Below, in pieces: positions 5,946-13,335 of a stretch of DNA of 13,335 nt. Below the pieces are notes generated by a model. It searched no databases. It was not told where the DNA came from and saw only the letters and a list, made by a program, of their open reading frames with translations. The DNA is from Oscillospiraceae bacterium. GTDB taxonomy: Bacteria; Bacillota; Clostridia; Oscillospirales; Oscillospiraceae. The DNA is taken from the NCBI GenBank assembly GCA_017458025.1, contig JAFTGG010000263.1:1-13335 (forward strand). Direction: 5' to 3'. A program made the position numbers and the translations under genes. Within the stretch, counting starts at the first letter, position 1. Each line of letters begins with the position of its first letter.

Positions 5946-6557
5946 TTACTTCGAGTACAACTCGACGATCAGATGCTCCTCGATCGGGAGGTCGATATCC
6001 GCGCGCTCGGGCATACGGACGACCGTGCCCTTGAGGGCGTTCTTCTCTTTTTCGAGCCACGTCGGGACGGTGAACACGGGCGCGTCCTCGCCGGTCAGGC
6101 GCTTGAACATGACGGACTGGCGGCTCTTCTCAGCGACCTCGATCACATCGCCGACCTTGATCAGGTAGGACGGAATGTTGACGCGCTTGCCGTTGACGGT
6201 GAAGTGACCGTGGCTGACGGCCTGACGCGCCTCGCGGCGGGTCATGGCGAAGCCGAGACGGTACACGACGTTGTCCAGGCGGCGCTCGATGGTGGTGAGC
6301 ATGACCTCGCCGGTCTGGCCCTTGGACTTCGACGCCATCTCATAGTAGGCGCGGAACTGCTTTTCCAGAATGCCGTAGACGAACTTGACCTTCTGCTTCT
6401 CATTGAGCTGGCGGGCATATTCGCTCTGCTTCCGGCGCATCTGGCCCTTGGGGTTGCGGTTGCTCTCGGACTTGGTCTTGCCGGTGTAGCCCATAGCCGC
6501 AGGAGAAATGCCCAGCGCTCTGCAGCGCTTCACGATGGGCTGTTGATTCTTAGCCAT
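5946..6557 (-). CDS. rpsD: 30S ribosomal protein S4
   Basis: A 203-residue S4, which binds 16S rRNA early and nucleates assembly of the small-subunit body. The N-terminus lacks the paired CxxC zinc cysteines of one S4 class (a single Cys at residue 12), so it is the zinc-free form. The conserved LNEKQKVKFVYG segment is at about 51-62. The S4 RNA-binding domain follows, with RRLDNVVYRLGFA and the SHGHFTVNGKRVNIPSY signature. It starts 20 bases after rpsK. S4 is a translational autoregulator in several bacteria; whether it acts on the hairpins just downstream is not known. Confidence 0.97.
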   Translation of the reverse strand: MAKNQQPIVKRCRALGISPAAMGYTGKTKSESNRNPKGQMRRKQSEYARQLNEKQKVKFVYGILEKQFRAYYEMASKSKGQTGEVMLTTIERRLDNVVYRLGFAMTRREARQAVSHGHFTVNGKRVNIPSYLIKVGDVIEVAEKSRQSVMFKRLTGEDAPVFTVPTWLEKEKNALKGTVVRMPERADIDLPIEEHLIVELYSK

Positions 6558-6577
6558 TGTTTACTTCCTCCTTCTCA

Positions 6578-6982
6578 TCAGACGCGGCGGCGCTTCGGGG
6601 GACGGCAGCCGTTGTGCGGGATCGGGGTGACGTCCTTGATCATCGTGACCTCGAGGCCGACGGCCTGAAGGGCGCGGATCGCGGCTTCGCGGCCCTGGCC
6701 CGGGCCCTTGACGAAGACCTCGACAGTCTTGAGGCCGTGCTCCATAGCGGCGGTCGCGGCCGTCTCAGCGGCGCTCTGCGCGGCAAACGGCGTGGACTTC
6801 TTGCTGCCGCGGAAGCCGAGGCCGCCCGAGGAGGCCCAGGAAAGGGCGTTGCCCTGGGAGTCGGTCACCGTGACCATAGTATTGTTGAAGGAAGAACGAA
6901 TGTGGACCTGGCCGCGTTCAACGTTCTTCTTTTCGCGACGACGGCGGACGACCTTCTTGCCGCCGGACTTAGCAGTAGCCAT
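6578..6982 (-). CDS. rpsK: 30S ribosomal protein S11
   Basis: A 134-residue S11 of the small-subunit platform, next to the E site and the 3' end of 16S rRNA. A basic N-terminal tail ([14 protein letters not shown]) precedes the conserved [14 protein letters not shown] and [14 protein letters not shown] motifs. The protein ends with the family's [13 protein letters not shown]. The spacing of 16 bases from rpsM and 20 to rpsD fits the alpha operon. Length and motifs are normal. Confidence 0.97.
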   Translation of the reverse strand: MATAKSGGKKVVRRRREKKNVERGQVHIRSSFNNTMVTVTDSQGNALSWASSGGLGFRGSKKSTPFAAQSAAETAATAAMEHGLKTVEVFVKGPGQGREAAIRALQAVGLEVTMIKDVTPIPHNGCRPPKRRRV

Positions 6983-6998
6983 TTTCTATTCTCCCTCC

Positions 6999-7367
6999 TT
7001 ACTTCTTCTTGTTCGCAATGGTCTTCTTGGGGCCCTTGCGGGTACGCGCGTTGGTCTTGCTGCGCTGGCCGCGGACAGGCAGGCCGCGGCGATGACGCAT
7101 GCCGCGATAGCAGCCGATCTCGCTCAGGCGCTTGATGTCCAGCGCGGTCTGGCGGCGCAGGTCGCCTTCCACGATGTAGCCGTGGTCGATGACCTCACGC
7201 AGCTTCGCTTCCTCCGCGTCGGTGAGATCCTTGACGCGGGTGTCGGGGTTTACGCCAGCCTTTTCGAGAATATCGCAGGCGCTCTTTCTGCCAATGCCGT
7301 AGATGTAAGTCAAACCGATCTCGATTCGCTTGTCCTTCGGCAGGTCAATACCGGCAATACGTGCCAT
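6999..7367 (-). CDS. rpsM: 30S ribosomal protein S13
   Basis: A 122-residue S13, a head protein of the small subunit that contacts the P-site tRNA and the central bridge to the large subunit. It begins [21 protein letters not shown], shows the helix-two-turn-helix region around [16 protein letters not shown], and carries the [19 protein letters not shown] motif followed by a lysine-rich tail. It follows rpmJ by 24 bases, as in most Firmicutes. Confidence 0.97.
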   Translation of the reverse strand: MARIAGIDLPKDKRIEIGLTYIYGIGRKSACDILEKAGVNPDTRVKDLTDAEEAKLREVIDHGYIVEGDLRRQTALDIKRLSEIGCYRGMRHRRGLPVRGQRSKTNARTRKGPKKTIANKKK

Positions 7368-7391
7368 TCTTCATTTACCTCCAATTCAATC

Positions 7392-7505
7392 TCAGCCCTG
7401 GCGCTGCTTGTGCTTCGGATTCTCGCAGATGACCATGACACGGCCTTTGCGGCGAATGATCTTGCACTTCTCGCACATGGGCTTCACGGACGGTCTTACT
7501 TTCAT
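7392..7505 (-). CDS. rpmJ: 50S ribosomal protein L36
   Basis: A short 37-codon gene between infA and rpsM. It starts [14 protein letters not shown] and ends PKHKQRQG. It carries the zinc-ribbon ligands C11, C14, C27 and H32, so it is the zinc-binding (C+) form of L36. L36 binds 23S rRNA in the large subunit. The ATG at 7505 has a GGAGGT-type site (around 7510-7515) upstream and the stop is at 7392-7394. Gene order infA-rpmJ-rpsM is standard. Confidence 0.95.
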   Translation of the reverse strand: MKVRPSVKPMCEKCKIIRRKGRVMVICENPKHKQRQG

Positions 7506-7524
7506 GTCTGAACCTCCATTACTC

Positions 7525-7743
7525 TTACTTTGTACGCCATGTGATCCGACCGCGGGTCAGGTCGTACGGGGAGATCTCCACCGTGACCTTGTCACCGGGC
7601 AGGATCCGAATGAAATTCATTCTGAGCTTACCGGAAATGTGGGCAAGAATGATATGCCCGTTTCCGACGTCTACCTGGAATGTGGTATTGGGCAGGGATT
7701 CAACGACCGTGCCCTCCATCTCGATCATGTCGGATTTTGCCAA
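7525..7743 (-). CDS. infA: Translation initiation factor IF-1
   Basis: A 72-residue IF-1, a single OB-fold protein that occupies the A site of the 30S subunit during initiation. It reads [15 protein letters not shown], then the conserved [14 protein letters not shown] and [16 protein letters not shown] motifs, ending GRITWRTK. The start codon is TTG at 7743, with AGGAGGG (7751-7757) 7 bases upstream inside the last codons of the KOW gene. The two genes are therefore probably translationally coupled (3-base gap). Confidence 0.97.
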   Translation of the reverse strand: MAKSDMIEMEGTVVESLPNTTFQVDVGNGHIILAHISGKLRMNFIRILPGDKVTVEISPYDLTRGRITWRTK

Positions 7744-7746
7744 GTG

Positions 7747-8031
7747 TTATCCCTCCTGGTCGGATTTGTCTGCCCCGCGATACGAGGCGATGGATTTGCG
7801 AAGCTCGCTGTTGGTGACTTTTTCGCTGTCTCTGATCTTGACCGCGACGCGGTCGCCCGTGTCGGCGATGAAGCGGGCATGCTTGCGCTTTTTCCGCTTC
7901 GGCGCCTCCACCCGGCGGCTCTTGCCGTCCGCGAGGAGCAGGTACTCCCCGTCCGTCTCCATGACGTAGAAGAGCTTCCCTTTCTCGCGGCCGGCCGTCG
8001 CCTCGACCAGATGCGCTCTCGAAATTTCCAT
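7747..8031 (-). CDS. KOW-domain RNA-binding protein (L14e/L6e/L27e-like)
   Basis: A 94-residue basic protein. The N-terminal KOW-like segment (about 1-33) contains GREKGKLFYVM, and a lysine/arginine patch KRKKRKHAR follows at about residues 45-53. This is the small KOW protein commonly found between map and infA in Clostridia, usually annotated as an RNA-binding protein resembling archaeal and eukaryotic L14e/L6e/L27e. Its function is not established; the location and charge suggest a ribosome- or rRNA-associated role. It begins 8 bases after the map stop with GAGGTG upstream, and its end holds the infA ribosome binding site. Confidence 0.85.
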   Translation of the reverse strand: MEISRAHLVEATAGREKGKLFYVMETDGEYLLLADGKSRRVEAPKRKKRKHARFIADTGDRVAVKIRDSEKVTNSELRKSIASYRGADKSDQEG

Positions 8032-8039
8032 TTCACACC

Positions 8040-8792
8040 TCAGGGCGCGGGAACCGTCAGAAGCTCCGGTTCGCCGGACGTGATGAGGAGCGAATTTTCA
8101 TAGTGCGCGGCGTACTTGCCGTCGGCCGTCCTGACGGTCCAGCCGTCCGGCATCTGCCGAATGGCAGCCGTGCCCATGTTGACCATCGGCTCGACCGCGA
8201 TCGTCATGCCGCGCAGGAGCTTGGGGCCGTGTCCCGCGACGCCGTAGTTCGGCACCTCGGGGCTCTCGTGCAGGTTCCTGCCGACGCCGTGGCCGACATA
8301 CTCCCGCACGACGGAAAATCCGTTCGCCTCCACATATTCCTGCACCGCGTGCCCGATGTCCGAGACGCGATACCCCTCGCGGGCAAACTTGATGCCCTCA
8401 AAGAAGCTCTGCCGCGTCACGTCGATGAGCCGCTGCGCCTCGTCGGAAATCTTTCCGCAGGCGTAGGTGGCCGCACAGTCGCCGTGGAACCCGCCGATAT
8501 ACGCGCCGACGTCGATGCTGACGATATCGCCCTCCTGCAGCACCCGCTTTCCGGGAATGCCGTGGATGATCTCGTCGTTCACCGAGATGCAGACGCTGCC
8601 GGGATAGCCGTTGTAATTGAGAAACGACGGCTCGGCGCCCTGTGACTTGATGAAACGGTGTACTGCTTTGTCGATCTCTCGGGTTGTTACGCCGGGCTTT
8701 ACCATTTCCCCTGCCAAAGCACGGGCAGCCGCGGTAATTTTTCCCGCCCGGCGCATCAATTCGATCTCGCGCGCCGATTTGAGTGTGATCAT
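8040..8792 (-). CDS. map: Methionine aminopeptidase, type I
   Basis: A 250-residue type I enzyme that removes the initiator Met from new proteins after deformylation. The dimetal site is complete: D94, D105, H168, E201 and E232, with H77 in HGIPG as the substrate-side histidine. The pita-bread fold motifs SIDVGAYIGGFHGD, GHGVGRNLHE and AVEPMVNMG are present. It has no N-terminal zinc-finger extension. The ATG at 8792 is chosen over the GTG at 8801 because AAGGAG (8801-8806) lies 8 bases before the ATG but would overlap the GTG. It follows adk directly, the usual secY-adk-map order. Confidence 0.96.
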   Translation of the reverse strand: MITLKSAREIELMRRAGKITAAARALAGEMVKPGVTTREIDKAVHRFIKSQGAEPSFLNYNGYPGSVCISVNDEIIHGIPGKRVLQEGDIVSIDVGAYIGGFHGDCAATYACGKISDEAQRLIDVTRQSFFEGIKFAREGYRVSDIGHAVQEYVEANGFSVVREYVGHGVGRNLHESPEVPNYGVAGHGPKLLRGMTIAVEPMVNMGTAAIRQMPDGWTVRTADGKYAAHYENSLLITSGEPELLTVPAP

Positions 8793-8797
8793 ACGCC

Positions 8798-9430
8798 TCA
8801 CTCCTTCAGCACTTTGAGGATCGCCGCGGAGGTGGCTTCGACGGAGCCGTGATCCTCCACCTGGACCAGAACGCCGCGGGAGCGATAAAACTCCTTGAGC
8901 GGTTCCGTTTCCTTATGATAGACCGCGAGGCGGGACTGAACCGTCTCGGGGGCATCATCCTTGCGCGTGATGAGCCCGCTGCCGCATTCGTCGCAAATGC
9001 CATCCCTTTTCGGCGGCACGGCGACGACGTGGTAGCTCGCTCCGCACTTCGGGCAGACGCGCCGCCCGCTCATGCGCTCCAGGATCGTCTCGTCGGCGAT
9101 CTCCAGGGAGACCACATGGTCAAACTTGATACCGTTCTCTTCCAGCGCCTCCGCCTGCGGGATCGTGCGGGGCACACCGTCAAGGATATACCCGTTCGCG
9201 CAGTCCGGCTCGGCGAGACGGTCGCGGATGATGCCGATGATGATCTCATCGGACACCAGCGCTCCGCTCTCCATACAGGCCTTCGCCCGCTTGCCCAGCT
9301 CACTGCCGCTCGCGACCGCGGCGCGCAGGATATTGCCGGTGGAGATGGTCGGGATGCTCAGCTCCTTGGCGAGGATCGCGGCTTGCGTGCCCTTGCCCGC
9401 GCCGGGAGCGCCCAATAAAATCAGATTCAT
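8798..9430 (-). CDS. adk: Adenylate kinase, zinc-lid type
   Basis: A 210-residue enzyme that interconverts ATP plus AMP and two ADP in the cytoplasm. The P-loop GAPGAGKGT is at 8-16 and the NMP-binding motif DGVPRT at 84-89 (the usual form is DGFPRT). The lid domain carries four zinc cysteines as CPKC (126-129) and CDEC (146-149), typical of Gram-positive enzymes. The ATG at 9430 is preferred to a TTG 6 codons upstream: AAGGAG (9437-9442), overlapping the secY stop, sits 6 bases before it, and the protein then begins MNLILLGAPG as in the family. Confidence 0.96.
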   Translation of the reverse strand: MNLILLGAPGAGKGTQAAILAKELSIPTISTGNILRAAVASGSELGKRAKACMESGALVSDEIIIGIIRDRLAEPDCANGYILDGVPRTIPQAEALEENGIKFDHVVSLEIADETILERMSGRRVCPKCGASYHVVAVPPKRDGICDECGSGLITRKDDAPETVQSRLAVYHKETEPLKEFYRSRGVLVQVEDHGSVEATSAAILKVLKE

Positions 9431-9440
9431 CTCTCTCTCC

Positions 9441-10727
9441 TTATTCAAGGAAGCCCTTGTACTGACGCATCAGCATCTGGTTTTCCAGCACCTGCACCGT
9501 CTCCAGCGCGACGCCGACCACGATGATGACGGACGTACCGCCGATGGCGAGCGTGTTGTTGTTGATCGCTTTGCCGACGATCAGCGGGGCGATCGCAACG
9601 ATACCGAGATAGATGGCGCCAAACAGCGTGACCTTCGAGAGGACCTTCGCGATAAAGTCGCTGGTCGGCTTGCCGGGACGGAAGCCCGGGATAAAGCCGC
9701 CCTGACGCTTCAGGTTGTTGGAGATCTCAACGGGATTGAACTGAATGGTGGCGTAGAAATAGCTGAAGCCGATGATCATCAGGAAGTAGACGATCAGGTA
9801 CAGCACAGACTTGGTGTCGATCGCGTTCAGGAAGCTCTCGCCGAAGCTGCCCGCGGCGGGCGCCGGCAGGAACGCCGCGACCGTGGCGGGGAGGGAGGCG
9901 ATGCTCTGCGCGAAGATGATCGGCAGAACGCCGCTCATGCTGACCTTCATCGGGAGGGTCGACGCCTGGCCGCCGTACATCTTGCGGCCGACCTGACGCT
10001 TCGCGTATTGGACGGGGATACGGCGCTCGGCGCCGCTGACGTGGACGATGAGAACGACCAGCAGCAGAATACCGATCAGCAGCAGGAGCATGTGCAGCCA
10101 GCCGACGCCGCCGCGGACGGCGATATACGCCGCGGCCTGCTGGACCATCACCGGCACGCGAGAAATGATGCCCGCAAACAGAATGATGGAGATACCGTTG
10201 CCGATACCGAACTCGTTGACCTGCTCGCCGAGCCACATCACGAAGGACGAGCCCGCCACGAAGGACACGATGATGACCAGCGCGGGCCAGAAGCCGGATT
10301 GCTCCAGAATACGGTAGTTGCGCATCAGCATATAGTAGCCGAGGCCCTGGAGCAGGGCGATGGCGACCGTCGCATAGCGCGTGATGGACGCGATCTTCTT
10401 CTTGCCGGCCTCGCCGCCGTCACGGGCAAGACGCTCGAGGGCGGGAATGGCGATGGTCAGCAGTTGGATAATGATGGAGCTGTTGATATACGGCTGGACG
10501 CCGAGGGCGAACACCGTCGCCTGCGCGAACGCGCCGCCGGACATCACGTTGTACAGCCCCAACACCGTGGTGCTCATGCCGTCCAGATAGTTCTGGAGCA
10601 AATCGGTGTTGACGTACGGCACGGGGATCGCGTTGCCGAGGCGGAAGATCAGCAGGATCAGGATCGTGAAAATGATCTTCTTCCGCAGCTCGGGAACGCC
10701 CCAGGCCTTTCGGAATGTTTGGATCAC
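9441..10727 (-). CDS. secY: Protein translocase channel subunit SecY
   Basis: A 428-residue integral membrane protein, the channel of the SecYEG translocon. About ten hydrophobic helices are visible, starting near IIFTILILLIFRLGNAIPVP (which includes the family R-x-G-x-x-I-P pattern) and including LGVQPYINSSIIIQLL. The cytoplasmic loops needed for SecA and ribosome binding appear around the YAKRQVGRKMYGGQ and FKPGKPT-like (FRPGKPTSD) segments. The start is GTG at 10727, directly adjoining the rplO stop (TAAGTG), with GAGGTGG inside the end of rplO. Reinitiation after rplO is likely. Confidence 0.97.
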   Translation of the reverse strand: MIQTFRKAWGVPELRKKIIFTILILLIFRLGNAIPVPYVNTDLLQNYLDGMSTTVLGLYNVMSGGAFAQATVFALGVQPYINSSIIIQLLTIAIPALERLARDGGEAGKKKIASITRYATVAIALLQGLGYYMLMRNYRILEQSGFWPALVIIVSFVAGSSFVMWLGEQVNEFGIGNGISIILFAGIISRVPVMVQQAAAYIAVRGGVGWLHMLLLLIGILLLVVLIVHVSGAERRIPVQYAKRQVGRKMYGGQASTLPMKVSMSGVLPIIFAQSIASLPATVAAFLPAPAAGSFGESFLNAIDTKSVLYLIVYFLMIIGFSYFYATIQFNPVEISNNLKRQGGFIPGFRPGKPTSDFIAKVLSKVTLFGAIYLGIVAIAPLIVGKAINNNTLAIGGTSVIIVVGVALETVQVLENQMLMRQYKGFLE

Positions 10728-11168
10728 TTAGACCACCTCTGTCTTTCCGCCAGCCGCCTCGATGGCTTCCTTCGCGGACGCGGAAAACGCAGACGCCTGT
10801 ACGGTGACTTTCTTCTTGACGGAGCCGTTGCCGAGCACCTTGAAGCCGTATTCGCACTTCGACAGGATACCCTTGGCAAGCAGCGCCTCTGCGTTGACAG
10901 TCTCGCCGTCCTCAAAACGATTGAGCGCGTTCAGGTTGATGATCTCATAGGGCTTCGCGAAGATGTTGTTGAAGCCGCGCTTCGGGGTCGTGCGGGTCAG
11001 AGGCATCTGGCCGCCTTCAAACCCGACGCGCACGCCGCCGCCGCTGCGGGCCTTCTGGCCCTTGTGGCCGCGGCCGCCGGTCTTGCCGTTGCCGCTGCCG
11101 TTGCCGCGGCCCTTGCGGTACGCTTCCTTGGTGGAACCGGCGGCAGGAGACAGTTCATGAAGTTTCAT
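10728..11168 (-). CDS. rplO: 50S ribosomal protein L15
   Basis: A 146-residue L15, a late-assembling large-subunit protein. It begins [14 protein letters not shown] and has the long glycine-, arginine- and lysine-rich N-terminal extension ([20 protein letters not shown]) that threads into 23S rRNA. The conserved FEGGQMPL motif follows, then a globular C-terminal domain. The ATG at 11168 follows rpmD by 15 bases. Its last codons hold the secY ribosome binding site. Confidence 0.96.
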   Translation of the reverse strand: MKLHELSPAAGSTKEAYRKGRGNGSGNGKTGGRGHKGQKARSGGGVRVGFEGGQMPLTRTTPKRGFNNIFAKPYEIINLNALNRFEDGETVNAEALLAKGILSKCEYGFKVLGNGSVKKKVTVQASAFSASAKEAIEAAGGKTEVV

Positions 11169-11183
11169 TTCGACATCTCCTCC

Positions 11184-11366
11184 TTACTTCACTTCGGTGA
11201 CCTTGAGCAGATAGCCGATCTGGGCGATCTTGCCGCGGGTCTGGTCGTTGTCGGGCTGAACGGTGCTGTCACCGATCTTGCGGAGGCCCAGGGAATTGGC
11301 GGTCGCGATGTGCTTCGCGTGCCTGCCGTTCAGGCTCTTGACGAGCTCAACATTTAATTTAGCCAT
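11184..11366 (-). CDS. rpmD: 50S ribosomal protein L30
   Basis: A 60-residue L30 of the large subunit. It shows the typical short alpha-beta protein: KLNVELVKSLNGRHAKHIAT, then LGLRKIGDSTVQPDN, then IAQIGYLLKVTEV. It lies between rpsE and rplO with gaps of 12 and 15 bases, its standard position. Length is normal. Confidence 0.95.
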   Translation of the reverse strand: MAKLNVELVKSLNGRHAKHIATANSLGLRKIGDSTVQPDNDQTRGKIAQIGYLLKVTEVK

Positions 11367-11378
11367 GTCCGAGCCTCC

Positions 11379-11879
11379 TTAACCAATGATCTCTTCCACG
11401 CTCTTGCCGCGGATCTGGGCGACCTGCTGGGCATTGCGCATGGACTTGAGGCCCTCGAACGCCGCGCCGACGACGTTGTTGGGGTTGTTGGAGCGCAGGC
11501 ACTTGGTACGGATATCCTTGATACCCGCTGCCTCGACGACCGCGCGCACCGCGCCGCCGGCGATGACGCCGGTACCGGGAGCGGCGGGCTTGAGGAGCAC
11601 GCGGCCCGCGCCGAACTCACCGATGGTCTCGTGGGGAATGGTGGTGCCCTCGAGCGTGACGGTGATCATATTCTTCTTGGCCGCCTCGAGGCCCTTGCGG
11701 ATCGCCTCGGGGACTTCGGACGCCTTGCCAAGGCCGTAGCCGACCTTGCCCTTGCCGTCGCCGACGACCATCAGCGCGGAGAACTTCGCCACGCGGCCGC
11801 CCTTGACGGTCTTGGAAACGCGGTTGAGGAAAACGAGCTTTTCCATGTATTCGCTTTGTTCTCTTTCAAATCTGGGCAT
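11379..11879 (-). CDS. rpsE: 30S ribosomal protein S5
   Basis: A 166-residue S5, which sits at the mRNA entry channel and influences decoding accuracy. The N-terminal double-stranded-RNA-binding-like domain carries [23 protein letters not shown] with the G-K-G-K-VG-x-G-x-GKA motif. The C-terminal domain contains [11 protein letters not shown] and [17 protein letters not shown]. The ATG at 11879 is chosen since an AGGAGG site lies 8-10 bases upstream; a second Met at residue 12 is less well placed. Confidence 0.96.
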   Translation of the reverse strand: MPRFEREQSEYMEKLVFLNRVSKTVKGGRVAKFSALMVVGDGKGKVGYGLGKASEVPEAIRKGLEAAKKNMITVTLEGTTIPHETIGEFGAGRVLLKPAAPGTGVIAGGAVRAVVEAAGIKDIRTKCLRSNNPNNVVGAAFEGLKSMRNAQQVAQIRGKSVEEIIG

Positions 11880-11897
11880 TTCTATTTTCCTCCTCCC

Positions 11898-12257
11898 TTA
11901 AAATTCCAGACCGCCCTCGCGGGCGCCCTCGGCCAGCTCCGCGACACGGCCGTGATACAGGTAACCGCCGCGGTCGAAGACGACCGTGTCGATGCCCTTG
12001 GCCTTCGCGCGCTCGGCAATCAGCTTGCCGACCGCGCGCGCCGCGGTCTTGTTGCCGCCGTTGCCCTCGATCTCCTTGTCGAGCGAGGAAGCCGCAACCA
12101 GCGTGTTGCCGGCGACGTCGTCGATGATCTGGGCATAGATGTTCTTCTCGCTGCGGAATACGTTCAGGCGGGGTCTTTCGGGCGTGCCGGAGACCTTGGA
12201 ACGGACTCTCTTATGACGCTTTAAGCGCTGCGCTTTGGTATCGGGTCTTTTGATCAT
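11898..12257 (-). CDS. rplR: 50S ribosomal protein L18
   Basis: A 119-residue L18, which binds 5S rRNA in the central protuberance. It has a basic N-terminus ([19 protein letters not shown]), then [24 protein letters not shown], and the C-terminal [21 protein letters not shown] motif typical of the family. A strong AAGGAGG site precedes the ATG. Position between rplF and rpsE is standard. Confidence 0.96.
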   Translation of the reverse strand: MIKRPDTKAQRLKRHKRVRSKVSGTPERPRLNVFRSEKNIYAQIIDDVAGNTLVAASSLDKEIEGNGGNKTAARAVGKLIAERAKAKGIDTVVFDRGGYLYHGRVAELAEGAREGGLEF

Positions 12258-12271
12258 TTCGGCACACCTCC

Positions 12272-12817
12272 TTATTTCTTCACGCCGGTCTTGCCGACCT
12301 TGCGGCGGATGACCTCATCCGTGTACTTGATCCCCTTGCCCTTGTACGGCTCGGGCGGGCGCTTCTCGCGCAGCTCGGCGGCGAATTGGCCGACCTTCTG
12401 CTTGTCGCAGCCCGAAACGACGAGGTGGTTCGGGTTGGGGACATCAATGGTGATGCCGTCGATCTCCTCCACCTCAACGGGATGAGAGTAACCGATGGTC
12501 AGGACGAGCTTCTTGCCCTCCTTGGCGGCACGGTAACCGACGCCGTTGATATCGAGTTCCTTCTTGTAGCCCTCGGTCACGCCGACGACCATGTTGTGCA
12601 GCAGCGCGCGGGTCAGGCCGTGCAGCGCGCGATTCTCCTTCTCGTCGTTGGGACGGGTCACGAGGATCTCCGCGCCCTCCTGCTTGAGGGTCATGGCGGG
12701 ATGGAGCTGCTGGGTCAGGGTGCCCTTCGGGCCCTTAACGGTGACAAGGTTGCCGTCCGCGATCTTGACTTCGACGCCGGCGGGAACGGCAACGGGCATT
12801 CTACCAATACGACTCAT
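12272..12817 (-). CDS. rplF: 50S ribosomal protein L6
   Basis: A 181-residue L6 with its two duplicated domains. It starts [15 protein letters not shown], has [10 protein letters not shown] in domain 1, and the C-terminal signature [21 protein letters not shown] in domain 2. L6 binds 23S rRNA near the sarcin-ricin loop at the factor-binding site. It follows rpsH by 15 bases. Length and motifs are normal. Confidence 0.96.
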   Translation of the reverse strand: MSRIGRMPVAVPAGVEVKIADGNLVTVKGPKGTLTQQLHPAMTLKQEGAEILVTRPNDEKENRALHGLTRALLHNMVVGVTEGYKKELDINGVGYRAAKEGKKLVLTIGYSHPVEVEEIDGITIDVPNPNHLVVSGCDKQKVGQFAAELREKRPPEPYKGKGIKYTDEVIRRKVGKTGVKK

Positions 12818-12832
12818 TGTTCTCTGCCCTCC

Positions 12833-13228
12833 TTACCACACGAACGCCAGGACTTCGCCGCCGACGTGCGCCGCGCGAGCGGCCTTGTCGGTCATGACGC
12901 CCTTGGACGTGGAGACGATGGCGACGCCGAGGCCGCGGAGCACGCGGGGCAGCTCGTCCGCGCCGACATAGACGCGGAGGCCCGGCTTGGAGACGCGGCG
13001 AAGGCCGGTGATGACCTTGTCCTTGCCGTTGTACTTGAGCGTGATGTGGATCATGCCCTGCACGCCGTCGTCTTCGACCTGGAAGCTCTTGATATAGCCC
13101 TCGTCCAACAGGATCTGAGCGATGCTCTTTTTCATGTTGGAGGCGGGAACATCAACAGTCTCATGTCTTGCATTGTTCGCGTTGCGGATGCGGGTGAGCA
13201 TATCCGCAATGGGGTCTGTGATATGCAT
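12833..13228 (-). CDS. rpsH: 30S ribosomal protein S8
   Basis: A 131-residue S8, a primary 16S rRNA binder in the central domain. It starts [18 protein letters not shown], has [16 protein letters not shown], and ends with the RNA-binding signature [20 protein letters not shown]. The ATG at 13228 has AGGAGG (13238-13243) 9 bases upstream. S8 is a translational repressor of the spc operon in E. coli. Here the 107 bases upstream contain no end of rpsN (S14), the usual neighbour, but a strong hairpin. Confidence 0.96.
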   Translation of the reverse strand: MHITDPIADMLTRIRNANNARHETVDVPASNMKKSIAQILLDEGYIKSFQVEDDGVQGMIHITLKYNGKDKVITGLRRVSKPGLRVYVGADELPRVLRGLGVAIVSTSKGVMTDKAARAAHVGGEVLAFVW

Positions 13229-13254
13229 GGTGTAGTTCCTCCTGGTTTAGAGTT

Positions 13255-13272
13255 ACGGGCTGTTTCGCCCGT
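13255..13272 (-). other. Short hairpin in the rpsH leader
   Basis: ACGGGC and GCCCGT pair perfectly around a 6-base loop (GAAACA on the minus-strand RNA), ending 11 bases before the rpsH ribosome binding site. It has no U-tract, so it is not a terminator. It might slow ribosomes or form part of a larger leader fold with 13280-13333. Confidence 0.5.
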
Positions 13273-13279
13273 TTCGGCC

Positions 13280-13333
13280 GCGAGGTATCGCTGCTAATGG
13301 CATATCGCGATGCAATTAACAGCGACCTTTCGC
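13280..13333 (-). other. Long interrupted hairpin upstream of rpsH
   Basis: A 15-bp stem pairs 13310-13324 with 13289-13303 around the loop CGCGAT. On the minus-strand RNA it has one G-U pair and one mismatch; on the plus strand it pairs less well. It extends outward through AGGT/ACCT (with 13287-13288 bulged) and GCG/CGC (with 13329-13330 bulged), ending 2 bases from the window edge. It lies where the compact spc operon normally has only a short rpsN-rpsH gap. Confidence 0.65.
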
Positions 13334-13335
13334 AG

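Noticed and set aside
9072..11357. 761-codon plus-strand open frame opposite adk, secY, rplO and rpmD
   Set aside because: It spans four well-recognised minus-strand genes, its composition is biased to Asp, His, Arg and Ala, and it has no credible ribosome binding site.

Overview
The window looks like a chromosomal segment of a GC-rich Clostridia-class Firmicute, plausibly of the Oscillospirales type. The evidence is the gene order of the spc and alpha ribosomal operons, including a KOW-domain gene between map and infA, rpsD directly upstream of rpoA, and a four-cysteine zinc lid in adenylate kinase. Strong AGGAGG ribosome binding sites and a BlaI/M56 regulatory pair agree with this. All real genes are on the minus strand, so transcription runs from high to low coordinates. 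The placement rests on gene order and protein character only, not on a database search.

From 13228 down to 4492 lies an almost complete spc-alpha block: rpsH, rplF, rplR, rpsE, rpmD, rplO, secY, adk, map, a KOW RNA-binding protein, infA, rpmJ, rpsM, rpsK, rpsD, rpoA, rplQ. Most gaps are 0 to 30 bases, as expected of one transcript. It encodes ribosomal proteins, the Sec channel, adenylate kinase, N-terminal Met removal, initiation factor 1 and the RNA polymerase alpha subunit. Three places break the compact pattern, and each holds strong palindromes: upstream of rpsH (hairpin 13280-13333), between rpsD and rpoA (two hairpins, 5846-5922), and just after rplQ. At rplQ the last 22 bases of the gene are repeated exactly 111 bases further on, around a nested palindrome. 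An intrinsic terminator (4310-4358) follows.

From 4295 to 3585 is a secreted or membrane-anchored NodB-type polysaccharide deacetylase. It begins only 14 bases after the terminator's T-run, so its transcription is a puzzle. About 260 bases of non-coding DNA and a near-perfect bidirectional terminator (3297-3323) follow.

From 3170 to 206 is a two-gene regulatory unit. It has a near-consensus sigma-A promoter framed by two BlaI-like operators, a BlaI/MecI-family repressor, and an overlapping M56 (BlaR1-like) membrane metalloprotease. The protease's roughly 510-residue outer domain shows no penicillin-binding module. A terminator (165-199) closes the unit, a promoter overlaps its edge, and the first 35 codons of an MgtC/SapB-like membrane protein run off the left end of the window.
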